A stretch of DNA of 64,000 nucleotides, from NCBI GenBank assembly GCA_023614405.1, contig CM042689.1:310907132-310971131 (forward strand), given 5' to 3'. The notes beneath the pieces were generated by a model, which was not told where the DNA came from, ran no database searches, and saw nothing but the letters and a program-made list of their open reading frames with translations. A program made the position numbers and the translations under genes. The stretch is from Avena insularis (Eukaryota; Streptophyta; Magnoliopsida; Poales; Poaceae). Positions 34,447 through 46,735 of this stretch are shown here, piece by piece. The stretch's first letter is position 1. Every line of letters starts with the position of its first letter.

Positions 34447-37400
34447 TGTCACATTCCAAGATTCTCCAAATCTTGTAATGTGAAAAATAAATAAACAAAA
34501 TAAATTATTGTTGAAAATCAGGGTGAAAAGAAACTTTGTTTCTAAATGGAAACTTAAAATCCCATCTTGAACAAACTTTAATTAAAGTTTGAATTCAACA
34601 AAATCCAAATCAAAAGAAATGCATTCCTCATAAAATGCATCTAGAAATTTAAACACTTGGAAAATAAATCCAAACCCTAAAACCCTAATGGAAGAAAATC
34701 ATTTCCAAGTTATCTCCAAGCCTATGGATTTGATCCATATAAAAATTTGTCAACAAACATTTACAAAAGATCAAGAAAGACAAATATAAATATTATAAGA
34801 CCATAGAAATTGGTTTCACTTCATTTGGAGCCATAGATAAAATCTTATGAATATAATAAGATAAGGAAAAGTAATTTCCAAAGCTAATAAAACACTTATC
34901 TAAAAAACCATACCAAAGGGTGAGCAAATAATCCTAAAGGGATTTAAAAGGATAAACAAATATTAAATAAGATTTTACAAATTGGAATCACCAAGTTTGG
35001 ATCTTTAAATAAAAATATATGGATTTTATAAGATGAAGAAAGAAATATTAAATAAGGAATGTTTAAAGACCAAATCAAATCTTGGCCAAATCCATAAGCA
35101 AATGGAATGAATATAATCCAAATCCAAATAAAATAAAGGATAATGAATTTCCAAAATAAAATAAAATGGCATTAACCATTCTATCCCTATTTTAATAAAG
35201 ACAAATCTCTAATAAGAATAATTATTTAATTCATGAGAAAATAGTATTTTGGAATTTTCCCAAGTGGAATAAAAGTTGTTTAATTAACTTAAATAAAATA
35301 AATCTTCCAAGTAAAATTTAGGGAATTAAAACTATATTTAATTCCATTGGAATTAAAACAAATACCCAATTCAAATGATTTATGAATCATATTAATTATA
35401 TTCCAAATGATTCTAGATGAATATTTTGACACCCTATTAAGTGAATAAAAAACCTACTGAAAAGATTTGGAAGGATTTAGAAATTTAAATGGTGTTTGAA
35501 ATTATTACTAAATCCTATTTGATTTAAAACAAGAGCCTAATTAAATAATTAAAAAAGACCCCAAAAATAATAAAAATTTATTCCAAAATTGACTTCAGAT
35601 TATATTACTAATCAGTATTTAAACCTACAAAAATTTTGGTTGAGATTTGAATTCAAATGGATGATTGAATTGATTAAATAAAATCAAAACAGAAAAATCA
35701 AATGGGAAAAAGAAAAAGAAACAGGAACAAAAAAAATATAAAACAGACCCAACCCATCTGGCAGCCCACTAAGGCCCAGTTAGCCCATCTACCCACCCCG
35801 CAAGAAAAACGATTCACTCCATCGCCTGCACCCGGTCAGCAACTGACCGATGGACCCCACCCCCACACTCTCTCTCTCGCTGCCAGACGACCCCACCGCC
35901 ACCTCACGTCTTCACCCACCACTGACCGCGTCCCTCTTTCCTCCTCGCCATTTCTGGCCGTTGAAGCCGGCGTCAATACTCTTTACTGCCTGCGTTACTC
36001 CACCCCGCGACCATGCTATCTTAAGCGCCAGCATCCCCTCTCCGTTTTCCCTCAGTCCCCCAACTCTAGCGCGCCCCCGGTGTAACATCCCTAAAATCAT
36101 GATTTCAAAGTTTGCATATCATTCATGCATGCATATAGATTTGAGATCAATTTCAAACTCATTTCAGAAAAACAAGAAGCACATAGTGCTATGATTTTAT
36201 GTGAGCAGATTTAAATCAAATGGCTATCCCCATTTGAAAGTTTGATTGTTTATGAACCAAGTTTGTTGCCTTCTATGAGGATAGGTTTGAGTGTAGAATT
36301 TAAACCAAGTTTTACAAATTGGAAATGATTTCAAAAACCATTTCTCAAATTTTGCAAACCTAGTGCCTAGTCTCTGATATTTTGATCTCCAAGCTTGACC
36401 AAGCCTTTGCAAAGCAACCACATGATCTTATGCCTATATTTGAGACTACTGCTCACTGCAAAAACCCCAAGAAGTTTTGAATTCAAATGGAACTTAAATT
36501 CATTTGAAAATCAATTCAGAAAATAGAAACAGAAAAAGAAAAGGAGAAAGAAATAGAAAAGGGCCGGTGCCAGGATTCCAGCCCAGCAACAGAACAGGCC
36601 CAGTTAGCCCACCTGGGCCATTTCTCTCTCTTCCGCACGCACCAACGCACCCACACAGCCGCTGACGACCAGACCCCACCTCCTTCTCGCGCGATTCACT
36701 GACGAGCAGGCCCTCTCCGCGTCACCCTCGTCTTCCCCAAACCGCGCCCGCGACCACGTCGCCGCTGCTGTCAAGGCCGGTAATGGCGCGGCGTAATTAG
36801 CCATTATGCCGCAGGCGTTTCCTGTCGCGCCTGGGCTTATTTAAACCCCTCTGCACCGCGAGCTTTTCCCCCCACTCTCCTCGCTCACTCCGCCACCAGG
36901 CTGCGTGCAATTGCTCTCGAAGCCCCGCAGTACCGACGACTCCGGCGACCGATTACGGTGAGCCTCGACCGCCCCCCTCTCTCTGGTTCAAACGAGGATG
37001 CCCAGCTTGATCTTGCGCATACGCTGACGCCTTTCTTTTGCCTGCTCGTGACACAGGTCGTCGTCTCCGTCCACGACCGAAACCACCTGCGCCGCCGATA
37101 GACTCCGGCGACCAATTAAGGTAAAACCCGAGCGCCCCTTGCCCCCTCCTTCACGCGAGTTTGTTCGCCTGCGTCTTGTGCAACTCCTGATGCCTCTGGT
37201 TCGTGCTAGGGCGACGCCAAACCTTGCCAGTGACCACGTCTGCAAGCGACCGACGCCGCCCGCGACTCCGACGAGCTCCAGAGACCATTCCCGCACGCCC
37301 CTCCGCAAACCAGCACCACGTTGAGCTTCAGCACGCCACCGCGATTCTGGTAAGACCCTTCTCCCTCTCGCACGCGACCTAGAACGCCAGCGCCGCCGCT

Positions 37401-40400
37401 GACCAAGCGCTCCGCCGCTCGCTGACGCCACGCGCCGCCAGAACATGGTCGCGTGCTCGAGCACCGTCAGATCTGGATCCAACGTGTAGATTTAGATCAC
37501 TTAACGAATCGTTTTCGGTAGATCTAGACCGTGTGTTTTAAACAGATCCTACGGCCCACTGAGCTCGATCCGTCCGAACCGGTACGCGCCAATAGAAACA
37601 CGACGTGTGGCTAGGGTTAGATTTAAAAACAGAATTCAAACCAGATTTTGATCCAAATTTCAAATGGCTATAACTTTTGATTCCCACGTTAGATTATTGC
37701 AAATTTTATACCGTTGGAATCAGTGAATCAAGCCCTTTCTGAATCTGCAATGTGTTTAACAAAAAGTTTCTGTTAAAATGACTTTGTATGCAGAAACATA
37801 TTTAGGACCATTTTGAGTATAGATTTGGTTTAGTATTTTGTTTTAGTGCTAAATAAGTTTAGTTAGCAAGTTTTTGACTTAATTTTGTTTCTGTATCATA
37901 CACTTGCTTGGTGGAGTTTTCAAAAATCATCACTTAGTAATTTGTTGCATGCATGCATTCATATTTTTGTTTGTATATGAATTGTGTGTAATTTGTGCTA
38001 CAAATTTTTGTGTAGATTTTGCTAGTGACTGTGATTGTGAAGAGTGCTACTCTCCCCATTACCAAGGCAAGTGATACTTCATGTTATTACCATTCCCTAT
38101 ATTTTGAATAAGCATTAGAATTATTTTTGCTAAGTCTTGCATGCTACTTTTGCCAATTGCTATGTTGGGAAATCCTATGTAGTTGTAGAAATGTAGAATT
38201 GCTTGGGAATTTCCTAAGTTAAGTTACTATGCCATGCTTAGCCTAGCTAGTAGAAAACAAGGGTTGGTAAAGTATGTACATGCTATGATGAAAATAATTC
38301 TAAGTCTTTTGGACTTATGCTTTTCTTAATAAAACAACTAAGTCAATGAACCTCCTGGGTGGAATGGGACTTGAATGGTGGTTTTTGGTTGAGTGGTTAC
38401 ACAAGGCCATGGATATGGCTTGTGTATCTCACTTGTGGTATGCCACCCAGGCACAAAGGGATTTGGAGGCCAAGTGTGGAGAAGCTTATTATGCAACCAC
38501 TTGGCAATATGGGCTCTGCCTTGATCATATAGGTTGCTAGAACTTAGTCATTTGGACAGTTGGTGGTAGTGGGATGATAGGTTGGAACGCGTCCATTTGG
38601 CTAAGGGAAGGCTTCTGAAAGGTCCTGTCTTGGGAAACCAAGTCTGGTGGGGAAAGCGCACAACCTCTGCAGATGGAAAATCTAAGTACTTAGCCAAGTC
38701 CATGGCAATGGACAACTTGAGCATCAAGACATGGAAGCTACAAGAATCTCATCACTCCAACTTCTAAGTAAAACTTGTGGGTGAACAAGGGTAAAGGACC
38801 CCAATGTCTATTGGAGGTTTCTTGGGAAAGTTTTTGACAAAGAAAAACTTAGTGATTTAAACTAATAGGAAAAACCTATTTTGAGCAAAGCAAGCCAAGC
38901 TACACTTAGCCAAAAAGCATATAGTAATATAGTCCACTTAAAATTTACTAAGGTATCACTTGCCAATACTATAACAAAGTATTGACCCACTATGGCTGTA
39001 ACTTGTGATGTTGCAGGTTACTCCGATGATGAGTAGGAGTCATGAGTCTACACTCAACATGCTTGCCTGTGGCACATGAAGATGAAGACTTATGTTTATT
39101 TACTTATTCCAAAAACTCTTGTATTAGGCCTATGGCCCTGAGTTGTAAAAGACTATGTTTTATCTCTGGAATGAATGTAATAAACGACCTTTGTATCTGT
39201 GTACTTCATCTTAAACTGTGGATGCTAGCATTGATCCAGGGACTAGCATTGCAATCACAGGGATCCTTTTCCTTTACAAAGGAGGGATCTTACACCCAGG
39301 CTGCTCAATTTCCCCCTGCACCACCCTTTGCTCCGGCGAGCTCCACCAGCGATTCTGGCAGCCCCTCGCTGCCCCTTGCCTCCTCGACCATGCTCACATG
39401 ATCCCCACCTCCTGGCGATCCTCCCTGTAGCGCCAGCTCGTCCCCGTGCGCCCCAGAACCTCGACAACGATGACCGCTGCACATCGCCACCGTCTGCCTC
39501 CGCTCCGACGAACACTACCGGTGAAACCAGACCCCCCTTGCCCTCCTTTTGATGCACACACGTCCGTGACTCGCGTACGAAGCTAACCGCATCTTGCGTT
39601 TGCTCCCTCATGTTCCGTAGTGTCGCCCTCGACGACGACAGCGCGTGCCCATCGCCAGACACCTCTCCGGCGAGCAATCCCTGCAACTCCAGCGCGCCCC
39701 TCGACAAACAGAAGGCACCTTGAGCTCCCCCACGACACCGCGAACTCGGTGAGCACCTCCCTTCACTCCCTCGCTTCCTAGACTCACCGAACCACCGCCA
39801 CCAGACACGCCGCCGCCACCTGCCGCCGCCAGCGCCGCCACTAGTTGGCAAGCGTGCTGTGCGCCGTTGGATTTTGATCAGATGGTCACGATAGAACATT
39901 AGCTCGAAGGGGTAAGATCGATCCTGCGCCGCACAATTCACTTTCAATCCTGCGGTCCTCAATGCATGATCCGAACGAACCGGTACCAGCGAATAGCAAC
40001 TAGCCACGTGGCTCAGACTTCGTTTTAAAAACAGAAACTTTTCTATTAGAGGTTCAATTTTGTAAAATTCATAAATTTCAAAACACACGTCAAAATTTTG
40101 CAAATTTTATATCAATGGATTCAGAAAAACAAGTACTTTCTGAACATGCACTTTGTTTAGTAAAATTCTTCTGTTAAATGGATTGTTTTTGTAGAAACTT
40201 ATGTATGCATGTTTAGAATATAAAATTTGTTCTAAAATGATTTTTGAGATAAAACCTTTGGCAAATGGTTTGTTTTGAACCTACTGACCATAGAAATCAT
40301 TTTGTGGTTTCAAAAATATATTTGGTGAAGCAAAAGAATAAACTTTCGATTTAAAACATTTCTAGCAAATGAAAAATGTTGATTATTGTTTAAAAATAAA

Positions 40401-42069
40401 TTTGGAAAGAAACCTTTTGAGAAATGTTTTGATTTAAACTCTCTGACCCCAAACACCAAGTTTTATGATTTAAAAATGTATTTGGTGAACCATATAAAAA
40501 TTGTTACTATTGCTAAAGGCATTTTCAACCACATAAAATATTGATTTTGTTCAAAAATGGTTTATAGATAAAAATCTTTTGCAAATAGTTTTTCCACTTT
40601 ATAAAATGACCAAATAAGTGTTTTAGAATGTTTATAACCAATTATAAACCACTTCTGTAAATAAAACAAAGTTTGGCATGCTTGCATGCATTGTTTTGTT
40701 TCTATTATTTTATGTGATGTTGCTTGAATGGTAGATTGAAATTGTGCCTTGCTTGATTGAATTGTAGTGATTTGAAGAGTGTGATCATTGCAAAGAAGGA
40801 GTGAACTTATATTCTCTACCAAAAAGGCAAGTGATGCTTCATACTTTAGTCCCATTATTTTCACTATGCATTAGTGATATTTCTAAGTAGGACTTGCATG
40901 GAATTTTCTAAGTATAAACTATGCCATGGGAAATCCTAGTAGATGAAACCTTAGTAAAATTTCCTAAGTTAAGATTCCTACTACTATCATTGCTTAGCTT
41001 AGCTAGTAGAAAACAAGGGTGGAATATATATTCATGCTATGAAATATTTCTAAGTATGTGGACTTGTGTTTTGTTTAATAAAACAACTAATTGAATGAAT
41101 CACCTGGGTGGAATGGAAGGAATGGTTTGTGTTGAGTGGTTTGACAAGGCCCATTTCTATGGTTTACCTTGTGTATCTCACTTGTGGATGGCCACCCAGG
41201 AACAAAGAGATTTGAGATGTCAAATGTTGAGAAGCTTCAAGTGCAGCCACTTGGCATTATGGGCTCTGCCTGGATCATATAGGTTGCAATAACTTAGCCA
41301 AATGGACAGTTGGTGGTAGGGGTTTGATAGGTTGGAGCGCGTCCATTTTGGTATAAGGTAAGGCTTCTAAAAGATCTTGTCTTGGTGAAACCAAGTCTTG
41401 TGGGGAAAGTGCACCACCTCTACAGAGTGTAAAATCTAAGTACTTAGCCATGTCCCTGGCAAAGGACAATTTGAGCATCAAGACATGGAAGCTATCAAGA
41501 ATCTCCTCATCCCAATTTCTAAGTAAAACTTGTGGTTGAACAAGGGTTGAAGGATCACCAATTTTTATTGGGAGATGCCTTGGGTGATTTTTGTCAAGCA
41601 AAAACTTAGTGTTTTCAAATGATAAGGAAAATCTATTTTGAGCAAAGCAAGCCTAAAGCTCCACTTAGCCAAATGCATATAGATGATAGACTCCACTATA
41701 CTACCATAGTATCACTTGCCAATACAATTCAAATGTATTGACCCTTGTGGCTGTAACTTATTATGTTGCAGGTTTGTTTGATGTTAGAGAAGTTATTGAT
41801 TTAGGAATACAAGTCTACAACCAACATGTTTGCCTGTGGCACTTTGAAAATGAAGGACCCCATGCTATTGTTATATTCTGCTGCATTGTAATGAGATAGC
41901 CAAATGAGCTATGTAAGATGTAATAAATTATTTTATTCCTGGTTATAAAGTTGTATTATGACCTTTGTTTCTTGATATTACATCTTAACTGTGGATGCTA
42001 GCTATTGATCCAGGGACTAGCATTGTAAACACAGGGATCTCTACCTTATTAAAGGTTGGGAACCTTACA
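34447..42069 (+). mobile_element. Solo LTR (LARD/Sukkula-like), itself interrupted
   Basis: Begins TGTCACATTCCAAGATTC, ends GGGAACCTTACA, and is flanked by a perfect CCGGC duplication (34442-34446 and 42070-42074). With the inner insert removed it is about 4.4 kb. It contains no gag, pol or primer-binding site, so a solo LTR left by recombination is the simplest reading. The length and lack of coding fit Sukkula-type LARD LTRs of Triticeae; that name is a suggestion. Strand is arbitrary. Confidence 0.75.
36081..39294 (+). mobile_element. Second solo LTR of the same lineage, nested
   Basis: Begins TGTAACATCCCTAAAATC, ends GGGATCTTACA, flanked by CCCGG (36076-36080) and CCCAG (39295-39299), one mismatch. 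Its 3' 1.25 kb (about 38040-39294) is clearly related to 40800-42069 of the host LTR: both share CACTTGTGGTATGCCACCCAG-like and GGATGCTAGCATTGATCCAG phrases. Open frames in its GC-rich part (36600-37480) are not genes. Confidence 0.7.
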
Positions 42070-43778
42070 CCGGCGCTGCGTTCCGGCAGCGCTTCTGCAG
42101 TTGGTCACACATTCGGTACTCGATGAAGACCTTCCTCTCCCTTGTTCTAGCAGGCAGCGGAGGTTGTAGTTCTCCCCTCGCGATTCCGGCAGCACGACGG
42201 CGTGGTGTCGGAAGTAGAGGGAAGATCCCGCAGGGCTTCGCCTAAGCCGGTGCGAGTTATGGTGGATCTAGGGTTTTCTGGTGATCTAGGTTTAGAAGGC
42301 CGGAGTGGAGGAGGAGGAGTCGGCGGCGGCTAGAGCGACGGGGACGGGCCGGCGGTGGCGGCACAAGGCGGCGACGGCGTGGTGGCGTAGGGCGGCGGTG
42401 CGGCGGCGCACGGGGTTAGGGAGGGCTATCTTGGTGTGTTTGGGGCAGCCCTCCACCTCTATTTATGAGAGGGGGCAGCCTTGGGAGGGGAGGGTTTGAA
42501 TCCAAATCCAAACACAAGTTGGATTGAAAGAAGGACTCTTTCCTTCTTCCACTAGGAAACCATTGTTCCAGTTTGACTTTTCAAACCTCCCGTTTGACTT
42601 TGAATTTAGAGCTTTCATTCTCTCTTGCAAATTCCCAAAACAAGTGACCTAGGATATGATCCAATCATTCCACTTACCCATGACACATTCATGGACCATT
42701 CCCCTTCCGGTCCGGTGAACCTTCTAGACCCTTCTAGAAACTCTCCGATGAAAACATCGAAATCATTCCCGAACTCCGGAATCGGACTTTCCTTATATGA
42801 ATCTTATTCTCCAGACCATTCCGGATATCCTCGTGATATCCCGGATCCCATCTGAGACTCCGAACAACATTCAGTATCCCTACTAACATTCCATATCAAC
42901 TAAACAACATCGAATCCTTAAGTGTGTCTCCCTACGGTTCGTGAATTATGCGGACATGACCGAGACACTTCTCCGATCAATAACCAATAGAGGAATCTGG
43001 AAATTCATATGGCTCACACATATTTCTACGATTACTTTGCGATCGAATGAACCACTTACATACGATACCAATTTCCCTTTGTCTCGCGATAGTTTACTTA
43101 TCCGAGGTTTGATCATCGGTATCTCTGCATACCTAGTTCAACCTTGTTACCGATAAGTACTCTTTTCTCGTTCCCGTGATATGTGATCCCTTGTGAGCCA
43201 GTCACATGCTTGTAATATAATTTGATGACATTCCACCGAGAGGGCCCAGAGTATATCTATCCGTCATATGGATGGACAAATCCCACTCTTGATCCATGTG
43301 CCTCAACACATACTTTCCGAACACTCAATTCCACCTTTATAGCCACCCAGTTACGGTGTGGTGTTTGATGTCATCAAAGCATCCTTTCGGTGATGGTGAT
43401 TAGCATGATCTCATGGTCGAAGGAATTAGGTTACTATGTATTAGAAAGCTTATAGCAAATGAACTATTGAAATGACTTGATCTTTATGCTACGCTTATCT
43501 ATAGGATTATGTCCATCATACCATTCTCCTAATGATATGATCTTGTTGTTAACAACATCTCAATGTTCATGATCGGGAAACCACGATCATCTATTAACCA
43601 ACAAGCTAGTATTACAAAGAGGCTTTACCAGGGACTCTAATTTAGTTTACAAATCACACAAGTATTAACGTTTCCTGTTAATACTGTTATAGCATGAATG
43701 TAAACATTTATCATAAACACAAAGATATAATAATAACCACTTTTATTATTGCCTCTAGGGCATATCTCCAACACGTAC

Positions 43779-44184
43779 ACCCAATGTTCAAGAATCTCCA
43801 AGAAGGATGGATATTGTGCATCCATTGCCAAGGGCTAATTAATTAGGATTAACACAAATTAGATGTTAATAAAGGTGAGGAAAATTTCATAATCACAAAG
43901 TTAGAGGACTAAATCAAATCGTTGTATGAACAGTTATATGTGTTTATATCTTGTCCATGCCATAGAAGTGAAAAATTACATAAAAGTCGTAATAAACTCC
44001 TCAATATTCTGTAATAATATTAGCAGCAAACTTAGTTTACATCCAAAATGCATCCTTGCTAGTACCAAAAGAGAACGTACATGCGACTACTACTATTTCT
44101 AGTAAACTGAAGTAGTAAAATATTACTAAGTACTACTAGTTACACCATTACAATCTTGTTGGGATCATTAGCCGTAGATTAAGA
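43779..44184. other. Unassigned, 3' flank of the SINA-like pseudogene
   Basis: AT-rich; no gene recognised. Probably includes the former 3' UTR of the minus-strand pseudogene. Confidence 0.4.
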
Positions 44185-44910
44185 TCATTTTTTCTTGTCG
44201 ATGCAAAACCAGAAAGATACATGGTTGGACTCTCTACCCTTCAGCAGGAACCGTGGCGGCACCCCGAGGTACGTCGTGAGATCGTCGGACGGGAAGTTGG
44301 CCGGCGATGAGCTGCTCGACAGCTTGATTAGCGCACTAAGTGTCTGGACCATCGAGAAGTCCGCCAACCCCGGCGAGCCAGGCGCACACAGTTTCACCAT
44401 GTACCACGACCACAAGCACCTATCCTGCCTAATGCACACCAAGGACACGACGACAACCGGGCCAAGCGCGATGATAGTCAAGCCGAACATGGTACTGTCA
44501 TCCCCATAGAGGATACACATGAATCCCCTCGTGCTTGTTGGTGGTGGAATCGGCATCACACAAAAGAAGGCGAGGACGTAGATGGCCCTAGTTACTATGA
44601 TCCCGTGGGCCTCATTCATGTGGGAAAGGAGCCCTACTGGCGAGGCAATGAAATGACATGCGGGATCCATGCAGAAGCACGGGCCATGCGGGCACGCGAT
44701 CTTGTGCTCGTCGAGCTCGTTTAAGGCGACCAAGGTAAAGTAGCCTTCATAGGGTCACTCAATCATCGCTGTAGACTTGACGGCGTCCATAGCCGCCGAC
44801 CCGCAGTCGAATCCGCTGGCCAGCGGTACACGCACTTGTGGAAGTGGTTACAGAGGGAAGATCGGCTCGCCGACGTAGTGCCCGCAGGCCAGAAATCCAC
44901 GTTGCCTTTG
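44185..44910 (-). pseudogene. SINA-like E3 ubiquitin ligase, broken
   Basis: Seven-in-absentia type ubiquitin ligases tag proteins for degradation through a RING, a SIAH zinc finger and a TRAF-like substrate-binding domain. On the minus strand the frame shows a degenerate RING remnant (ACGHYVGEPI, about 44895), then CGSAAMDAVKS, the SIAH finger (HKIACPHGPCFC followed by ACHFIASPVGLLSHMNEAHG) and a TRAF-like part (IIALGPVVVVSLVCIRQ, later YLGVPPRFLL), ending at 44185. One frame carries two stops: TAA at 44850-44848 and TGA at 44757-44755. The second sits where the family has the first Cys of the finger. The N-terminal RING is incomplete and no start was found. The similarity is my recognition of the motif pattern. 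Confidence 0.62.
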
Positions 44911-45296
44911 CTGAGGACTATACTGATTGAGTTTGATACTGTACTTATAGGAATACGCTAGGCACCTTGCCCTGCCTCTATGAACACTTCACACCATGCT
45001 TCACACTGCTTCGTCAAAACAAAAAAAGGCTGTAGAAAGTTGACAGGTGAGTAAAGAAGGTGTCACACGGTATTGTACCGGACAAACAGATCCACGTGAG
45101 AGGCAAGAAGATCTAATCCTAGAGAGAGAGACAGAAGAGCCTGGAGCCTGGTGCAAAGTGTGCAGTGCTGCAGGGGACAAACCGAGGATTGCATGCATGT
45201 CTTCCACACCAACCTGAAATTAACTTTTTTGGTACTGAGGGAGCAGTAGCAATACTAGTACACATTGTACTATAGTGTATCACTAGTACTAGTATA

Positions 45297-45397
45297 CTCC
45301 CTCTATTCCAAGTATTTAGAAATTAGTAGGAGTAGTAGTACTACTAAGAAGTGGAGTATTGAACAATGTATCCAAGCTACTACTCCAATAGAGAGAG
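45297..45397. mobile_element. Stowaway-like MITE
   Basis: A 101-bp segment with ends CTCCCTCTATTCCAAG and, by reverse complement, CTCTCTCTATTGGAG, flanked by TA on both sides (45295-45296 and 45398-45399). Short and somewhat degenerate. Confidence 0.5.
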
Positions 45398-46735
45398 TAC
45401 AATCACTTTGTTTTATGTGTTCTTGTTTACTACTAGTTGTAAAAGCTAATGTAGATTATTTTAGAACAAAATTTGGCTCTATGATATGTAGAACACATAC
45501 TTGATTTCTTAGTTCCAGGGTCCTTCTGTTAAATGCATGGACTTGGATATAATTTTCATTTTTTTATGAGGTCCTTGATGTAACTTGTACTTCCACCAAC
45601 CATGTTAACTTAAAGAACCTCGCTCCTACGGGGACCAACCACAATCAAAATAAAATGACACTGCCCCAATTATGAGACAAAGTGGACCATGGTTTCTTAT
45701 AATTCCCAAAGTTTTTAGTACTACAGTATGATTTTTCAAGCTTCCTAGCTAACTTCGCATCGAAATGTTGATTTCAAATCTTCTAACATGTTTTTATTGT
45801 GAAGCAACTATAAAGATGATGGTTCAAAATGCCACAGCCGCATTTTTATACACAAAGTATAACCTTTAAATGTATACACCCTTTCAAGCTTCCAGGCTAA
45901 ATTTGTGCAATAAATTGATTTTTGGGGATGGATGTTTGAATGAATGGGCGGGGTGTTTGAATGGATGGGGGGTGTTTAAATGGATGGGCAGGATATTTCT
46001 ACGCTCTCTCGAAATTTTGAGGCTAAAGCTTATAAGGTACGCTACTCCCTCTCCCACTTGGGGATGTTGTCCCCGTCAGATAGACCCAGATGCCTGTACG
46101 CTTTCGAGCATTTAATGAGTTGATAGACATCTATTGTCTTTAAAACAAGATGACCAAGGATACAACCATAGTTGGTTTTTGACTTGCACAACCATAGTTG
46201 CTGATATCGTGTCCATGTTTTGTACTCCGTACATTTGATGCATCTTGGCCAATCAAGCTTTGCTTACGAAAGGAAAATCCAAATTTGATTTTTTTTAAAT
46301 CCAAGTGACAACATTGTTTTTGGTTGTGAAGCAACTTCAAAGATTATGGCTCAATATGACATTGTGCCAATTGTCACATGAAGTAACCTATTTAATGGAT
46401 AAACCAATTCAATCTTACTGGCTAAATTCTTGCAATAAATTGACAATATGGCAATTTACTAAAAACATGTCAATTATGGTAACATGGTCTAGAGAAATGA
46501 TGGAGAAGACTTTGGAACGATGGAGAAGTCTATTTTGAGGTTTGTGCATAGCGTTTATTGTGCTAAAGATTATATCAATAGTATCTTCTAGAATTAGATG
46601 CGAATCGAATGGAAAAGAAGATCTGATGGCTAGCAATGTTGGGATTCGCGAGTCTTGATCCAACAATCAATATTCAAATTTATTCGTACATTATATAGTG
46701 GTAAGATAAGATAATATAAGACAAGACAGAGAGTT
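45398..46735. repeat. Intergenic with a duplicated ~150-bp segment
   Basis: No gene. Segments at about 45782-45930 and 46297-46444 are diverged direct copies (shared TTGTGAAGCAACT.., GGCTAAATT and TTGCAATAAATTGA). A short array of GTTTGAATGRATGGGNGGG lies at 45940-45990. A piece at 45520-45600 (GGTCCTTGATGTAA) resembles the loop unit of the inverted repeat at 20.0-21.9 kb. Confidence 0.5.

Larger units (their letters stand above)
27183..43773 (-). mobile_element. Ty1/copia retrotransposon (BARE-1/WIS/Angela-like), nested
   Basis: LTRs at 27183-29039 and 34245-43773 (the second interrupted) enclose a minus-strand polyprotein and a primer-binding site. A perfect CGTAC target duplication flanks the whole (27178-27182 and 43774-43778). 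Read on the minus strand the LTR starts TGTTGGAGATATGCCCTAGA, the recognisable start of the BARE-1/WIS/Angela group, and its ~1.86 kb length fits that group. The family name is from memory of those elements. The polyprotein is broken. Confidence 0.92.
34245..43773 (-). repeat. Copia 5' LTR, interrupted by a solo LTR
   Basis: LTR pieces 34245-34446 and 42075-43773 (about 1.9 kb together) match 27183-29039. The cut lies at the CGATCCTTCCG phrase, where 34447-42069 was inserted. Confidence 0.92.

Noticed and set aside
36604..37482. Several 60-164-residue frames
   Set aside because: Also inside a solo LTR; composition-driven and overlapping on opposite strands.
39255..40103. 282-residue minus-strand open frame
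   Set aside because: Lies in the GC-rich part of a solo LTR; Gly/Arg/Ser-rich without motifs, and not present as an intact frame in the related inner LTR.
44195..44509. Plus-strand 104-residue frame
   Set aside because: It is the antisense shadow of the SINA-like TRAF domain.
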